DNA from: Tetradesmus obliquus
Taxonomy: Eukaryota; Chlorophyta; Chlorophyceae; Sphaeropleales; Scenedesmaceae
Reading direction: 5' to 3'
Assembly: GCA_030272155.1 (NCBI GenBank)
Contig: CP126192.1
Coordinates: 1,336,501-1,400,500, forward strand
Length of the DNA: 64,000 bases
A model generated the notes under the pieces. That model did not search any database, was not told where the DNA came from, and saw only the letters and a list, made by a program, of their open reading frames with translations. Shown here one piece after another: positions 35,801 to 48,300 of the stretch (its first letter is position 1; each line of letters starts with the position of its first letter). The position numbers and the translations under genes are program-made.

Positions 35801-38800
35801 CACAACTCAGCACAGATACTTGCTGCTCCAGGAGGCATGCGCTGGCAATGATCTAATCTGGATTCCTATATGCTGGCTCTATGCTGGCTGGCAAGCTGCT
35901 CTCGTGCAATTTAGCATGCATAATGTGTCAGCCAGTCAACAGAACGTCAACAAGCTGCTGCAATGTACCGAGACACTGCATTAAACATGACAAGAATGTC
36001 GTTACCTGCGCTCCTATTACCGCTTTCTGCAGGTGGTGAAGTGCCTGCTGCTGCCTCTGCATGGCAGCAAAGCCCAGGTCCTGGCGGAAATTGCCCACGA
36101 CCTGGATGCAGCAGCAGCCAGTAACAACAGGGGGCAGCTGCTGGAGTGTTGGCGCCGCTGGCACCAGCTGCAAACAGCAGCAGGCAACGCCACCTCCAGC
36201 AGCAGCACCAGCAGCATTGCTGCACCAGCCAGCGCTGCGGAGCTTCAAGCCATTGCACTCAGCAGCAGCCAGCAGCAACAGCAAGCATGGCGCGCGCTCC
36301 TGATGTTTTTACAGCAGACGTCCTTTGCAGATGCAGCATGCAGGCAGGAGTTCATCAGCGAGCGCGTGCTGCCTGTCCTGCGTCAGCTGGCGGCCCCTGC
36401 AGCCCACCTGGCAGCTGCCTTGGAGCAGCAAGGCAGCGCAGCAACCCTGGACAGCCATGAAGCGCAACAGCTGCTCACACAGCTGCACACCAGCCTTTCA
36501 GGTCTGACGGCTGTTCAGGGTATGCTGCAGTGGCAGCAGGAGCTCTGCAGCCATGCTTTGGGCAGCAGCATGCTTGAAGCCAACTACTTGATGGAAAAAA
36601 GCCACAACAGGGCGCTGGTGTGGCAGCTGCAGAGCCTGCTGCTGCGGCCAATCTGGCACTGTCACGATGACATCAGCACCACCATCAGCGCCATTGTGCA
36701 GCAGAGCCTGCGTCAAGGGCAGGAGGAGCAGGCTCTGGTGCTGAAGCGGCTGTCAGTGCTGCTGCAGCTAGCAGCATGCCGTTGGTGCAGTGGCCTGATG
36801 CTGCCAGAGTCGCTGCTGCTGGCTGCTGCTGCTGGGGCCAGCCAGGGGCCTGGCATCACAGCAGCGCTGGTTGACAGGCTGGCAGCTCTCAGCTGTCAAG
36901 CCACCCTGGCAAATGGGCTGGCTGCAGCTCTGGAGGGCGCTGACAAGGCGCTAAGCCAGGCTGCACAGGGGGCATCATGTGGCGGCAGCAGTGCAGATGC
37001 CAGCCACCGCCAGAGGACAGGCAGCAGGATCAAGAAGAAACAGAAGGCACAGAGGAAGCAGCAGAAGAGGCAGCAGAAGCAAGAGCTCAAAGCATTGCAC
37101 AGTAATGCAGCTATTGCCAGTCTCCAGCAAGCAGCCGAAGCAGTTGATGTGCTTGCAGATGGTGAGGATGCATGCCAGCTGCTGAGGTGGCTGTCTCACA
37201 CGCAGTGCACGGCCCACAGCAGCCTCGCAGAGGCACTTCTGGCAGACTGCAAGGCGGCAGGGGCAGCAAGCGCAGCAGGCGGGTCTCAGCCTCTGCCGCT
37301 GCATGTAGCTCAGTCTGGGCATTTTGGACGCTGCCTGCAAGGTGCAGGCGCTGCCAGCCTGTCGCCCGCGCTTGCCAGCTGCTGGGCTGACCTGCTGCTT
37401 GGCCTGCCTGTGGCTGCAGCAGCCAGCATTACGGCAGTGCAGGTGCTGCAGCTTGATGACCTGCGGGACACCCTCTGCAGCCTGCATGAGGCAGCCTGTA
37501 GCAGCCTGGATGGCACGGCGGCTGGTGCACCTCGTCTTCAAGTGCTGCTGGTGGTGGACGGCAGCAGTGCAGATGCAGCGGCCTGCCCTGCTGCGCTGGT
37601 GTGGCAGCAGCAGCCTGGACGACCATCGGCTGCTCATGTGGTTGCTGATAGCAGCAGCATGCAAGATGTGATGGCGCCGCTGCAGGCTTGGCTGGAGGAG
37701 GAGCCGCAGCGCATGGAGCAGGTAGAGCCACATTATCTGTCAGCAACAGCAGCAGATGATGATGAGTCAGCAGAGGCGCAGCAGGAGCTGCTGGTGCTGT
37801 TGAGCAGCAGGGTCAAGCAGCTGGTGCTGGCAGGCACAACGGGGTCTTCAGGTGTTGAAACACTAACAGCACCACCAGCAGCAAGCGCAGCTGCTCAAGG
37901 CTTCCTGGCAGCAGCGCTGCAGCAGCACAGCAACCAGGAGCAGATCAAGCTGCTTCAGCATGCCCAGCAGCTGCTGCTGCAGGTGCAGCAGCTGCAGGAC
38001 TGCCTTGCAGATGTGCTAGAGTCTACAGATGTGCGCTCGGAAACAACTGCTGCTAAGCAGAAAATGAAGGCCATGCCTGTTTCTGTGTTTGGCTTGCGCA
38101 GCCAGGCACAGGAGCTAGAGCAGCACGTGCGCCAGCTGCATGACAGACACCTGCGCGTTACCAGCTTGGCAGCTGGCCAGCGCATGCTGGCGCAGCTACA
38201 GCAGCTGTCTAAGCAGGCGCCGCACGCGCTGGAGCTGCGCCGCCTCACCAAAGCTATCAAGGATCAGATGGGGTGCGCAGACACATACCTGCAGTACACT
38301 CAGCTGGTGAGCAAGCTGCGGGGCCTCTGCAAGGTTGCTAGCCTTTCTGCACAGCAGCAGCTAGGTTCCAGCCCCCTGGCAGGGCAGCAGGACATGGCAG
38401 ACAAGCTGTATGCAGCAGCACCAGCCGCAGCAGCATTCCTCATCCAGGTCTGTGGTGACGTGCTGGGCTGCTTTGAGGCCACCAACAGCAGCATCCGGCT
38501 GGTGAGGCAGCACACTGTCGAGCAGCTGCAGCTGTATGACCAGCAGCTGCTGGCCATACTGCAGCAGCTGGTGGTACCGCGCAGCACAGTTGAGCAGCAT
38601 GGGTTTGCTGGCCTGCTCGTGTCCTTTGAGCAGCTGCTGACTGCGCCCATAGTGGCGGCAGTAGCAGCAGCAGAGGACGCAGGAGATGGAGCAGGGCAGC
38701 AGCTGCGTGCCAGGGCAGTGCTGCTTGACAATGCAACTGCACGGCTGCAGCAGAAGCAGGAGATGCTGTCCAGCCTAGAGCAGCAGCTGGCCAGGTTGCT

Positions 38801-41800
38801 GGCGGAGGCAAGGGGAGTGAAGCCCAGCCCGGGAGCCCTGGTGAGTGGCGGGTGCTGTTGGGCTGCTGCTGGTGCAAGGGTGTCCTGCAAAAGCAGTGTG
38901 TGGCTGTTGTACATGCCTGGTCAACAGTGTAGTCTGCTGCCTCCTTGATTTGCAACCGTGTGGGCTTTGCTGCCCGCAGTTGCTGCCAGTACTGTAGCTT
39001 GCTGTCAATTTGAGGGTACCAAGTTATGACAGCGTACATTCATGTGCCGTTTTCTCCCTTGCGCGGCATGCGCTGTGTGTCTGCCACTGGCTGTTCTCTG
39101 CTATACATCAACACCAACGCGCCTGCTGCTGTGGTGCACTGCAGGTGAGCGCCATCTGCCAGGTGCTTGCTGAGGTGCGGCACATGTCAGGCAGCCAGCA
39201 GCTGGCCATTATCAGCCTGCACACCATCTCGCAGCTGGAGATGCAGCTCAATGGGCTGCGCTCCAAGCTGCGCAGCCACATTGTGGAGCTGCAGGCCAGC
39301 AACCCTCTGTACAGGCAGATACCGTACATGGGAGCTGGCATGGAGCAGGAGGATTGCAGCATCCCAGCAGCAGCATGGCAGCGCACAGCGGGCGAGGCAG
39401 CTGCAGAGGAGCTTGCTTTGGGCAGCAGCATTGGCAGCCATGCAGTGCTGGTTGATGCAGAGCAGTTAGTGCAGCTGCAGGCAGCATTTGCAGAGCTTGA
39501 CAGCATGCTGCTGGACCCCACGGCACTGCAACAGCACCAGGACAGTATCAACGCAGCTGAGGCACTGCTGCAGGCCAACATGCAGTGCAGCAGCTGGCTC
39601 AGGGCTCTGGAAGTGTGCAAGCAGCTGACAGCGGAGCATGGAGACGACACACAGCAGCCGCAGCAGCTAGCTGCTGAGCTGGCTGCGTTGTGTGCTGTTC
39701 TATCGCCAGATCGCCTAGCTGTGAAGCTGCAGCAGCACAGCCTGGCCAACAGCAGCAGCAGCAGGCCGGCCAAGCTGCCACCTGACTTCTTGCTGCAGGT
39801 TGCTGCAGGCTATGCTGCGTTCCGGACGCAGCACCTGCAGCACAGCAACCAGCTGATTTACGCAGACACAGCTGCACTGTGCCGGCAGCTGCAGGAGGCA
39901 GCAGAGTGCAGCAATGGCATCTCCAGCTTGGGTGACAGCCTCATCGGGCAGTTCCAGCACCTGCAACTGCTGTACCGCCAGTCAGCAGCGCTCACTGACA
40001 CCATCAGCAGTGGCACCACCAAGTGCGCGGCTGTGCTGGCTCCCCTGGGCCTGACACTGCTGGATGCGGCAGCACTCGTTGTGCCACAGGACGAGGCACT
40101 CATGCTCACGCTGGCAGGCTGCAGCCAGGCCGACCAGCTTGTGGCCAACCGAGCAGCAACTTTTGTGCCGTCAAGTCAAGGCGGAGCAGCTGCTTTTGCT
40201 TACATCGCAAGCGGTTCCCAACAGCAGCAGCAGCAGCAGGGTGCTGTAGAGGTGTTCCAGGTGTCATCGTGGCTGCTACCATGGCAGCAAGGGCTGCGTG
40301 AGCTACAGATCACAGCAGGTGCCGCAACAGGTGCAGGTTGCACGGCAGGCATTGGCGGCAAGAGCAGCAGCAGCATCCAGAGCCAGCTGGCAGCAGCCAT
40401 GGCACTTGCCGCTGCATGCGGGGCTGCTGCTAGTTGCTGCAGCAGTGCTGTTGAGCAGCTGCAGGGCCGTGTTGCTGTCAGGACATCCTCAGCGGTTGCA
40501 CGCGAGCACCAGCAGCACCTAGCACAAGTTCAGTCTCAGCGCAGGCAAGCACAAGCGGAGTTGGCAAAGCTGCGCCAATCAAGGTGGGCTGCCTGCTTTT
40601 GGCAAATGCAACCCTAGTCTTGTACCTGTGTTGCTTTGCGTACATCTTGCGGTGGTATGTGCTGCTGCTTGGCAGTCCTGTACAAGTGCAAGGCGGCTTG
40701 CCAGCAGGGCGTACGGCAACTTGCGTGCAGCTGCGCAGCTGCATCAATCCAGCAGCAATGCATCCACAGGACATATTAGACAAGACTGCTTCAGTTGTAC
40801 AAAGCATGGCAGCGCACCTTCGAGCCAGCTTCACAACTGCTCTGGTCGATTTGGGTGGCTGCTTCTCCTTGCTCAGGCGTGCTTCCCCTCCTTGAGATTG
40901 CACATGTGTGGTCAACGAATAACATATCCTTATCTATCGCCAATCTGTTGCTAATGCAGCGACATCGACAAGCTCGAGGAGCGGCTTGAGGAGCTGCAGC
41001 AGCAGCGCCAGCGTGCAGAGGCTGAGCTCAGCCACCAGTTCAAGCCCAGCCGTGCCCAGGAGCAGCAGGTGCAGAAGATTGTCAAGATGGTTGAAGCAGA
41101 GCAGGCCAAGCAGCAAGCTGTAACAAGCCGGCTGCAGCAGCAGCAACAGGTTGTGCAGCGTCTGGCAGCACAGGAGGCAGAGCTGGCGGCTGAAGGAGAC
41201 GCTGCACAGCAGCGCGCTGCAGCTGAGCAAGTGCAGGCTGCTGCTGACGTCCTGGTTGAGCTGTCATATGCAGTGGCTGGATTGATCAGGAGCACAGCAG
41301 GCGCAGTAGCTCCTGCAGCAGCGGCTGCGGCAGCAAACTGGGCAGGAGCGGCTGGTGTGTCTGACACCTCTGCAGTGGCTGCTCACTGCCAGCAGCTTGG
41401 CCTGCACATGCAGCTGGCAGAGGCAGTGGCAAAGGCAGACGGCAGCCAGGCGCTGGATCTCACCAGCCACCGGCAGGTTCAAGCTGCCGTGCAACAGCTG
41501 CAGGTGAGTGGCGTTACCGTGGAGTCTCAGCTGCGCAGGCCATGTTTTGCATGCGCACTACAGGAAGGCGCACAGGGAATCTGCAGACCGGGCAGCTGCA
41601 CGCCCAAGCAGGCCAGGTCACAACCTTCACATCAGCTTTGAACATGCGCGTATTGCACACATGCAGGCAGCACCTGTTGCAATTCAGCAGGGTGGACATT
41701 GATGAACTGCACCTGGATTGTGTGATGGGGTGTGTCGATGTGGTTACCTCAACAGCTGTGCTTGAACATTCTGCTGCAGGAGGATTGCGACCGCCTGAAG

Positions 41801-43938
41801 GGCCTTGCAGATGAGTTCCAGGCTGGAGATCCTTTCGCAGGAGGCCTCACCTGGCTTGCAGATACTCTGGCAGTGGCTTTGAGCAGCACCGGCAGCTGCA
41901 TTGACGAGTGGCAGCAGCACCAGGCGCTGGCCACAAGTGACAGCTACAGCTGCTTACAGCAGCAGCACCCGAAGCTGCAGCAGCTGGTGCATGACCTGCA
42001 GCAGGATCTAGATGCGCTGGCAACAGCCAGCAGGAGCCGCACAGCCACTGCACAGCAGGTGCTGCAGGCTGCACACAGCGTGCTGCTCATCTGTCAGCTG
42101 CAGCAGCCGCAGCAGCAAGCTCACCTCTCAGCAGCAGCTCAGGCAGCAGCGCCACTTGCCAAGAACTCGCTGCAGTGGCACATCCAATCCTTCAGCACTG
42201 CAGGGCTGGAGCCTGCTGCTGACAGCTGCATGGCACTGCAGCGTGTGGCAGTGCAGCTGCTGCTGCTGTGCTGCCGCCTGGCACGCTGCCACCACCCCTC
42301 CAGCAGCGCTGACCTGGATGAGCTGGGCAGGAAAGCAGCGGCTACGGCCAGGCAGCTGGGACTTGCAGACGCCCTTGCAGCCATGCCGCATGAGGCTGCA
42401 AGCCTGCAGGCACCTATCAGGCACCAGATGCAGCTGCTGCCCTACGCAGCAGGTGCTGTAACAGACCCTGACTGGCTACTGCTTCAGTGCCGCCAAGGCA
42501 CTGTAGCTGGCCCGGTTGCCATGCTGCAGGCTGCAGAGATGCAGCTACATGCCACTGGCAGGGCATTCCTGCCTGCCTCATACCTGGGGCTGCGCTTTGT
42601 GGACGTGCTGCTGGCCATGAAGCAGAGCCTGTTTGTGAGTATGCCAGCAGCAGCAACCACCAGCACTGGCACTGCTGCCGCTGCTGCAGAGAGTGCACAG
42701 CAGGAGCCAGGCAGCCCACTGCAGTTGCTGGAGCAGTCAGTGGCAGCGCAGTGTCTCAACGGCGCAGACGCCGCAGCAGTGCAGGGCCTGCTGCGTGCTT
42801 TCACTGCGCTGATGCAACTAGATGTGAGCGCCTCGCCAGAGACGGGCCTTGTTGCCAGCAGCGGCGCCAGCGAGCTGCTTGACGGCTTCAAGTTGGCTCT
42901 CAGCAGCTGCACAGAGCAGATGGAGCAGGGCAGGCCCAAGCTGCAGCCCTGCTGCCGCATGCTGTGCGGCAGGGGCGAGCTGCTGCAAAAGGAGGTGCTG
43001 AAGGCAGAAGTGACCCTTGTGGACCAGGCATTTGCATACCAGGTGATTGTTAGTCCGCTGGACTACTGCTGACTGCACTCACACGTTGTCGTTGCTTTGT
43101 TGAAATGAGATTGTGGTTGACTGGCGGATCTCTGGAATGTGATTGGCAGGACTCTGCAAGTAAACTTGCGCAAGCAAAGGCACCAGGGTTGCTGCTGCTT
43201 GAACTCGCCCCCTGCAACCAGCGCTGCTGCATCTCTTGCCAGCAGCGTGCAGGCAGGCAACCACCATCCTAGCAGCCTGCCATCAGTTGATTGTTGCTGA
43301 CTCGGCGTGTGCGTGTTATGCGTGCAGGTGCAAGCCGGCCAGGAGGAGCATCTGCAGCACATGCAGACGAGCAGCAGCAGCTTGTGGCGGGCCCTGCCAG
43401 ACACCTGCAGCAGCAGCAATGACATCGCCGGCTTTGTTCCAGACTGGCAGCTCATCCAGCTTGGCTGCGTGGCCCCCAGCCAGCTGCCAGCTGTGCTCAA
43501 GCTGCTGGAGGCGCGGGGCCCTGCAGAGGCAGCGGGCCAGCTCGAGCCAGGCAGCACAGCTGTGTTGGCGTGGATTGCAGAGCACCAGGTGATTGAGGCG
43601 TGCCTGCGGCATGGCATTGAAGGCCAGGGCCAGCTGCTGCACTCCGTGTATGACTTCTGCCCCAGAGTGCTGCGGGTTGCGAGCCTGCTGGACGACCACC
43701 GCAGGAATGCGCTGCTTGGGAAGCGCCTGCTGCAGCAGCCCCTGCAGAGCATCAGTGACGCCTGCTCTGCTGTCAGCAGCGGCGCACAAAGCAGCCACAG
43801 CAATGGCAGCCAGCAGGCGCTGCCCTCTGCAGCAGAGGTTGATGTCAGCAACCTACGGGATCAGGGTGGGCCTGCAGCAGCAGCAGATGCGCCACAAGAG
43901 GCACCAGCAGTTGGTGTCAGCTCTGCTGATGTGGAAGA

Positions 43939-43978
<40 letters not shown>

Positions 43979-45257
43979 TTGCCAGCTGAGATGCTGCTGC
44001 AAGAGCTGCTGTCAGGCGCCAACAGCATGGGCAGCAGCAGCCACAGCAAGGCAGCAACTAGCAAGCTAAATGCTGCCGATAGCAGCAGCGGCGCCGCCAA
44101 AGCTGCTGATGGGCTGCTGAGTGTGCTCACCCGGCTGCAGCATCAGGAGGACTGGGCGTACTCCCAGGTGTCTGCTGTTGTGTGTGGGGAGCTGCAGCAG
44201 GTGCTGTCAGGCATCAAGCCTGAGGGCTTCCTGCAGCGTGAGGCTGAGGTGGCAGCAGTGCTGAAGAAGTGGGTGCAGAGCTGTGATGAGCTGGTGGAGG
44301 CGAGGAGGCTCGACAGGCGGGGCCTGATGGAGAAGCTGCTGCACCAGGTGAGCTGGGATGGACAACATGGCCTTGCTGCAAGAGCTGGCTGCAAGGATCT
44401 GCTGCAGCTTCTGCCTTTTCTTTGTGCAGTGCATGGTGTTGAGGCGCAGCTCAACCTCATGGTGTTGAGGCGCAGCTCAACCTCATGGTGTTGAAGCGCA
44501 GCTCAACCTCATGGTGTTGAAGCGCAGCTCAACCTCAGGACGCTGCCGGCAGCTGTGCTTGTTTACATACATGCTGTGCGTCTGGCACTGGTTTGCATGG
44601 CAAGTATGCGCACATATATGTGCGACAGGTTGCCTTCGCAGCTCTGATGCCTATGCAGATGGTCATGCAGACAGCCATTGCAGCAACACCTGTCCAGCCA
44701 AACATCAAATGCTTGATGCATAATACAAACAGTTATGTGGCGGCTTGGAGATGTGCTGCAGGACTGTGAGCTGGTAGCCAGGGCCAACATTTGTTGCTTG
44801 CTTGCTTGCTGTGGTGTGCAGAAAGCGGGGGAGCTGGAGGCATGGAGGCGCATGCACGAGCAGGGCCTACTAGCAAAGGAGGAGTTTGACACGCAGCTGC
44901 GCGCCACGGAGAGCCAGCTGGAGAGCTGCTTTGAGCTGTGCTGCCATCTAGCCACAGCGCAGCAGGCGGCGGGCAAAAGCACGTGGTCCCGTGGCCTGAC
45001 AGAGCTGTTTGTGGTGTGTGGGCAAATGTACAGAGACCTGGCTCAACAGCTGTGCCACATGAATCATGCATACAATGCAAAATGACCAGGACGCAGAGGC
45101 TGGTCCCAAAAAAGGACGCTTTGTGCTGACTTAATTGGCAAACTAAGCTGAGTCAGCCCTGCATTTAAGTTGCCTGCTGCCACAGCTCATGCACCTTGCT
45201 GGACAGGGTGTCTACACCAGCTCAGCTAGTGTGTCACTGTGCTGCCGCCGCCGCCGC

Positions 45258-45317
<60 letters not shown>

Positions 45318-48300
45318 GCACCAGGTGACCGGCGGCGCTACCCCTGCCAGCCCGTTGCACGGTAACCCAGTGCTGCAGCGCATCAGGCAGCAGTGTGAGG
45401 GTGGCCCCAGGCAGGTCAGGCTCAGCAGCAACTTTGTGTGGCATGACTTGAGTTCAGCTGATAAGGAGCAGTTCAAGGGCTTCAGCTATGCACGGCTGGA
45501 GCTGCCGCCTGCAGCAGGCAGCTTTATGGTGCAGGGCAGTGCTCAGCAAGCAGTCAACCTAACGGGTGGGCGGTTTGACTACACCATACAGATTGCCGAC
45601 CCTGATAACTGCCAGATGACAGCGTGGTTCTTTGGAGAGCCAAAGGACAGCACTCAGAACAGCAGCTTCTGGCGCCGGGCAGTTGGTGCCGTGGTTGACG
45701 CTGCTGGCGCCGTGGTCGATGCAATGCTGCAAAGGCCTGCTGACTTCAGCAAGTGTGTGCCCATGGGCAAGCCCATCACATTTGATGTGGCGGCTGTTCC
45801 GTACCGGTCATCCATCACCTTTGGCAGCGGTTCACGCCTGCAGGTGGGCTTGACAGTCAGCGCTCTCAGCTATCAGTACAGGCCAGCAGCAGCCTACATG
45901 CAGCAACTCTGTCTGCACATCGAGCAGCCGGAGAGCAGCGGCAGCTCTGATGCCAGCATGCAAGCTGCAGGGCAGGAGCCGCTGCATGCTGGCGCTGCGC
46001 TCAGCGACAGCGCCTGCAGCGGCACTGGCAACAACTCCAGCGGCAGCCTACCGCCAGGCGCTGGCAGCAGCAGTGCAATCGCAATGCAGCAGCGGGAGAA
46101 CAGCAGCAGCAGCAGCAGCAACTTGAGCAGCAACAGGTTTGCACCGCTGTCGGGTGGGCATGAGCTGGACAGCATGGACAGCAGCCCCAGCGGCGCCAGC
46201 ACTGACGCTGCAGGCGGTGACCTGAGTGCTGTTGCTGCGGCCGGCAGCGGCAGCACAGCTACTGATGCTGCTGGCCTGCCCAACAACGGCAACTGGCAGG
46301 GGCTGGACCTGATCCAGCTGCAGGCAGAGCTGCAGGCTTGCCTGAGTCAGCTGCAGACCAGCTATTCCAGCCTGTGCAGAGCCAAGCATGCAGCCAAGAA
46401 CTTCACCTCAGTCGCTACGGCTCCTCCCAACCTGGAAGAGTTTAAGCAGAGCAGCAGCCGCCAGATCCTCTCCGACTTGGAGAGGGAGCAGCAGCAGCTA
46501 AGCTGCAGCCCGCACACACAGCTGCTGCAGCAGCTTGTGCAGCTAGTATCTGCCAGCAGCGCAGATGTGCAGCAGCTGCTGGGTGCCTGCAGCAGCCTGT
46601 CGACCCTGCTAGTGGGCGAGCCGCAGGGCGCAGCTGCAATGCAGGCTGCCGTGCAGCAGCTGTGCCAGGCACTGAGCAGCAGCAGTGTACAGGACCAAGT
46701 GGTGCAGCTGAGGAGCTTACAGAACCAGGTGAGCCGAGGTGCCTGGCATCTGCTTAAACGCAAGACAGTGGCTGTCAGAGGGCTGCAAACCAATGTGGCG
46801 CCACTTGAATGTCGCTCACTTCTCACCAGTATCAAGCTTAGCATGATCATAGCCTGAATTCACTGCAGCTGTGCTGCAACATTTGTTATCACAAACAAAA
46901 GCGATGACATACATAAGTGTCCAGCTCATCAGCTGCCAATTCACCATAGTTACACTCCAAGTTTGTACCTCAAGTGTGCAAGTGCTTGGCAGTCCTGTTT
47001 GTGGTGGCCAACTGCTGGTCTTGCACAGCCACCTCGTTGCTGCTGCCGATTGCCATCCAAGCACTGCATTGCTGCTGCAGCTGCCTGCAACAGGATCTCA
47101 CCTGCTTATGTCCTGCCTGCTGCTTGCAGCACCGTGCGCTGTACCCTCTACACCCACTGCTCACGATGGACTTGGGGTGTGACAGCAAGCAGCCCATCAC
47201 TGGCGTGGCCGGCCCTGGCATGCATGAGGCGCTGCAGCAGGATGCACCCCGGCAGCTGCAACAGCTGGCAGCACAGCTTGATGCAGTTCTAGTTGCATCT
47301 TACAAGGCGCTGGGCCTGGCCCTCTGCATCTTGGCAGCAACAGCGGGCAGCTTGAGCGAGCTGCAAGCAGCAGAGAAGAGGTTTAACCAGGGCAGCAAAG
47401 CACTGCACAAGCTGGCAAGGTCACTGCTGCGGTCAGATGCCAATGCAGCAGCAGCGCAGCATGTGAAGTATCTTGACGGTGTGGTGGCGCAGCTGCTGGC
47501 CCGTAGGCAGCAGCTGCTTGGCAAGCTGCACAGGTCGCAGCATCTGCTTCAGCAGGCTGCTGCAGCTGCAGCACAGCCCTGCTCAGAGCAGGACAAGCAG
47601 CAGCTAGCAGCAGCCATGGGGGCTGTCACCAGGGTGCATGATGCTGAGGTGAGGTTTGGCCAGCTGCCTGATGGCGAGCTGTTTGCCATACCAGGCAGCG
47701 TGGCTGTGGACTTTGGCGCGCAGCTGACTGGCACAGAGCCGCAGGAGCGCCACCTGCGCATCATCAACGCTGCCTCCAAGCCCTTGCAGCTGCAGCTTCT
47801 GGACGACACCACCACCACCAGCAGCAGCAGCAGCAGCAGTGGAAGCAGCTCCGAGGCTGCTGCAGCTGAGCTAGCACAGGTGATCCAGGTGCCTAAGCGG
47901 CAGCTACTGATCAGCCCCGGCAGAGCGTCTGAGCTTGTCATTGTGGCAGGCACTTCCTCGGCAGCGGGCAAGGCAACAGCCCAGTTCCTGCTGGCGGTGC
48001 CCGCTGGCGGTGACTGCGCACCAGTGGCCGTTGCAGTGCAGGCAGAGTACCAGCAGCTGTCAGTGGCAGTGGACACAGCGGCAATCGACTTTGGAGTAGT
48101 GCCCTGCTACAAGCCAGCTGTGAGGCATGTGCTGCGCGTCAGCAACAACACTGGTGTGGCGGTGCGGCTGAAGAGCAGGGTGCAGGTGCCACACGGCATG
48201 AAGTCCACCTTTGCTCTAGAGCCAGCGGCAGTGGTGTTACAGCCGTATGAAGCCAGCCGGCCACTGCAGCTGCAGATGCAGCCTTGCAGCAGCAGCAGCA

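Larger units (their letters stand above)
35331..45013 (+). other. Long helical linker region
   Basis: About 2,400 residues of Leu/Gln/Ala-rich helical sequence. It includes a clear coiled-coil stretch at 40960-41180 (DIDKLEERLEELQQQRQ and following). Midasin also has a long helical linker between its ring and MIDAS domain. No named domain is recognisable. A poly-Ser run sits at 43941-43978. Confidence 0.6.
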
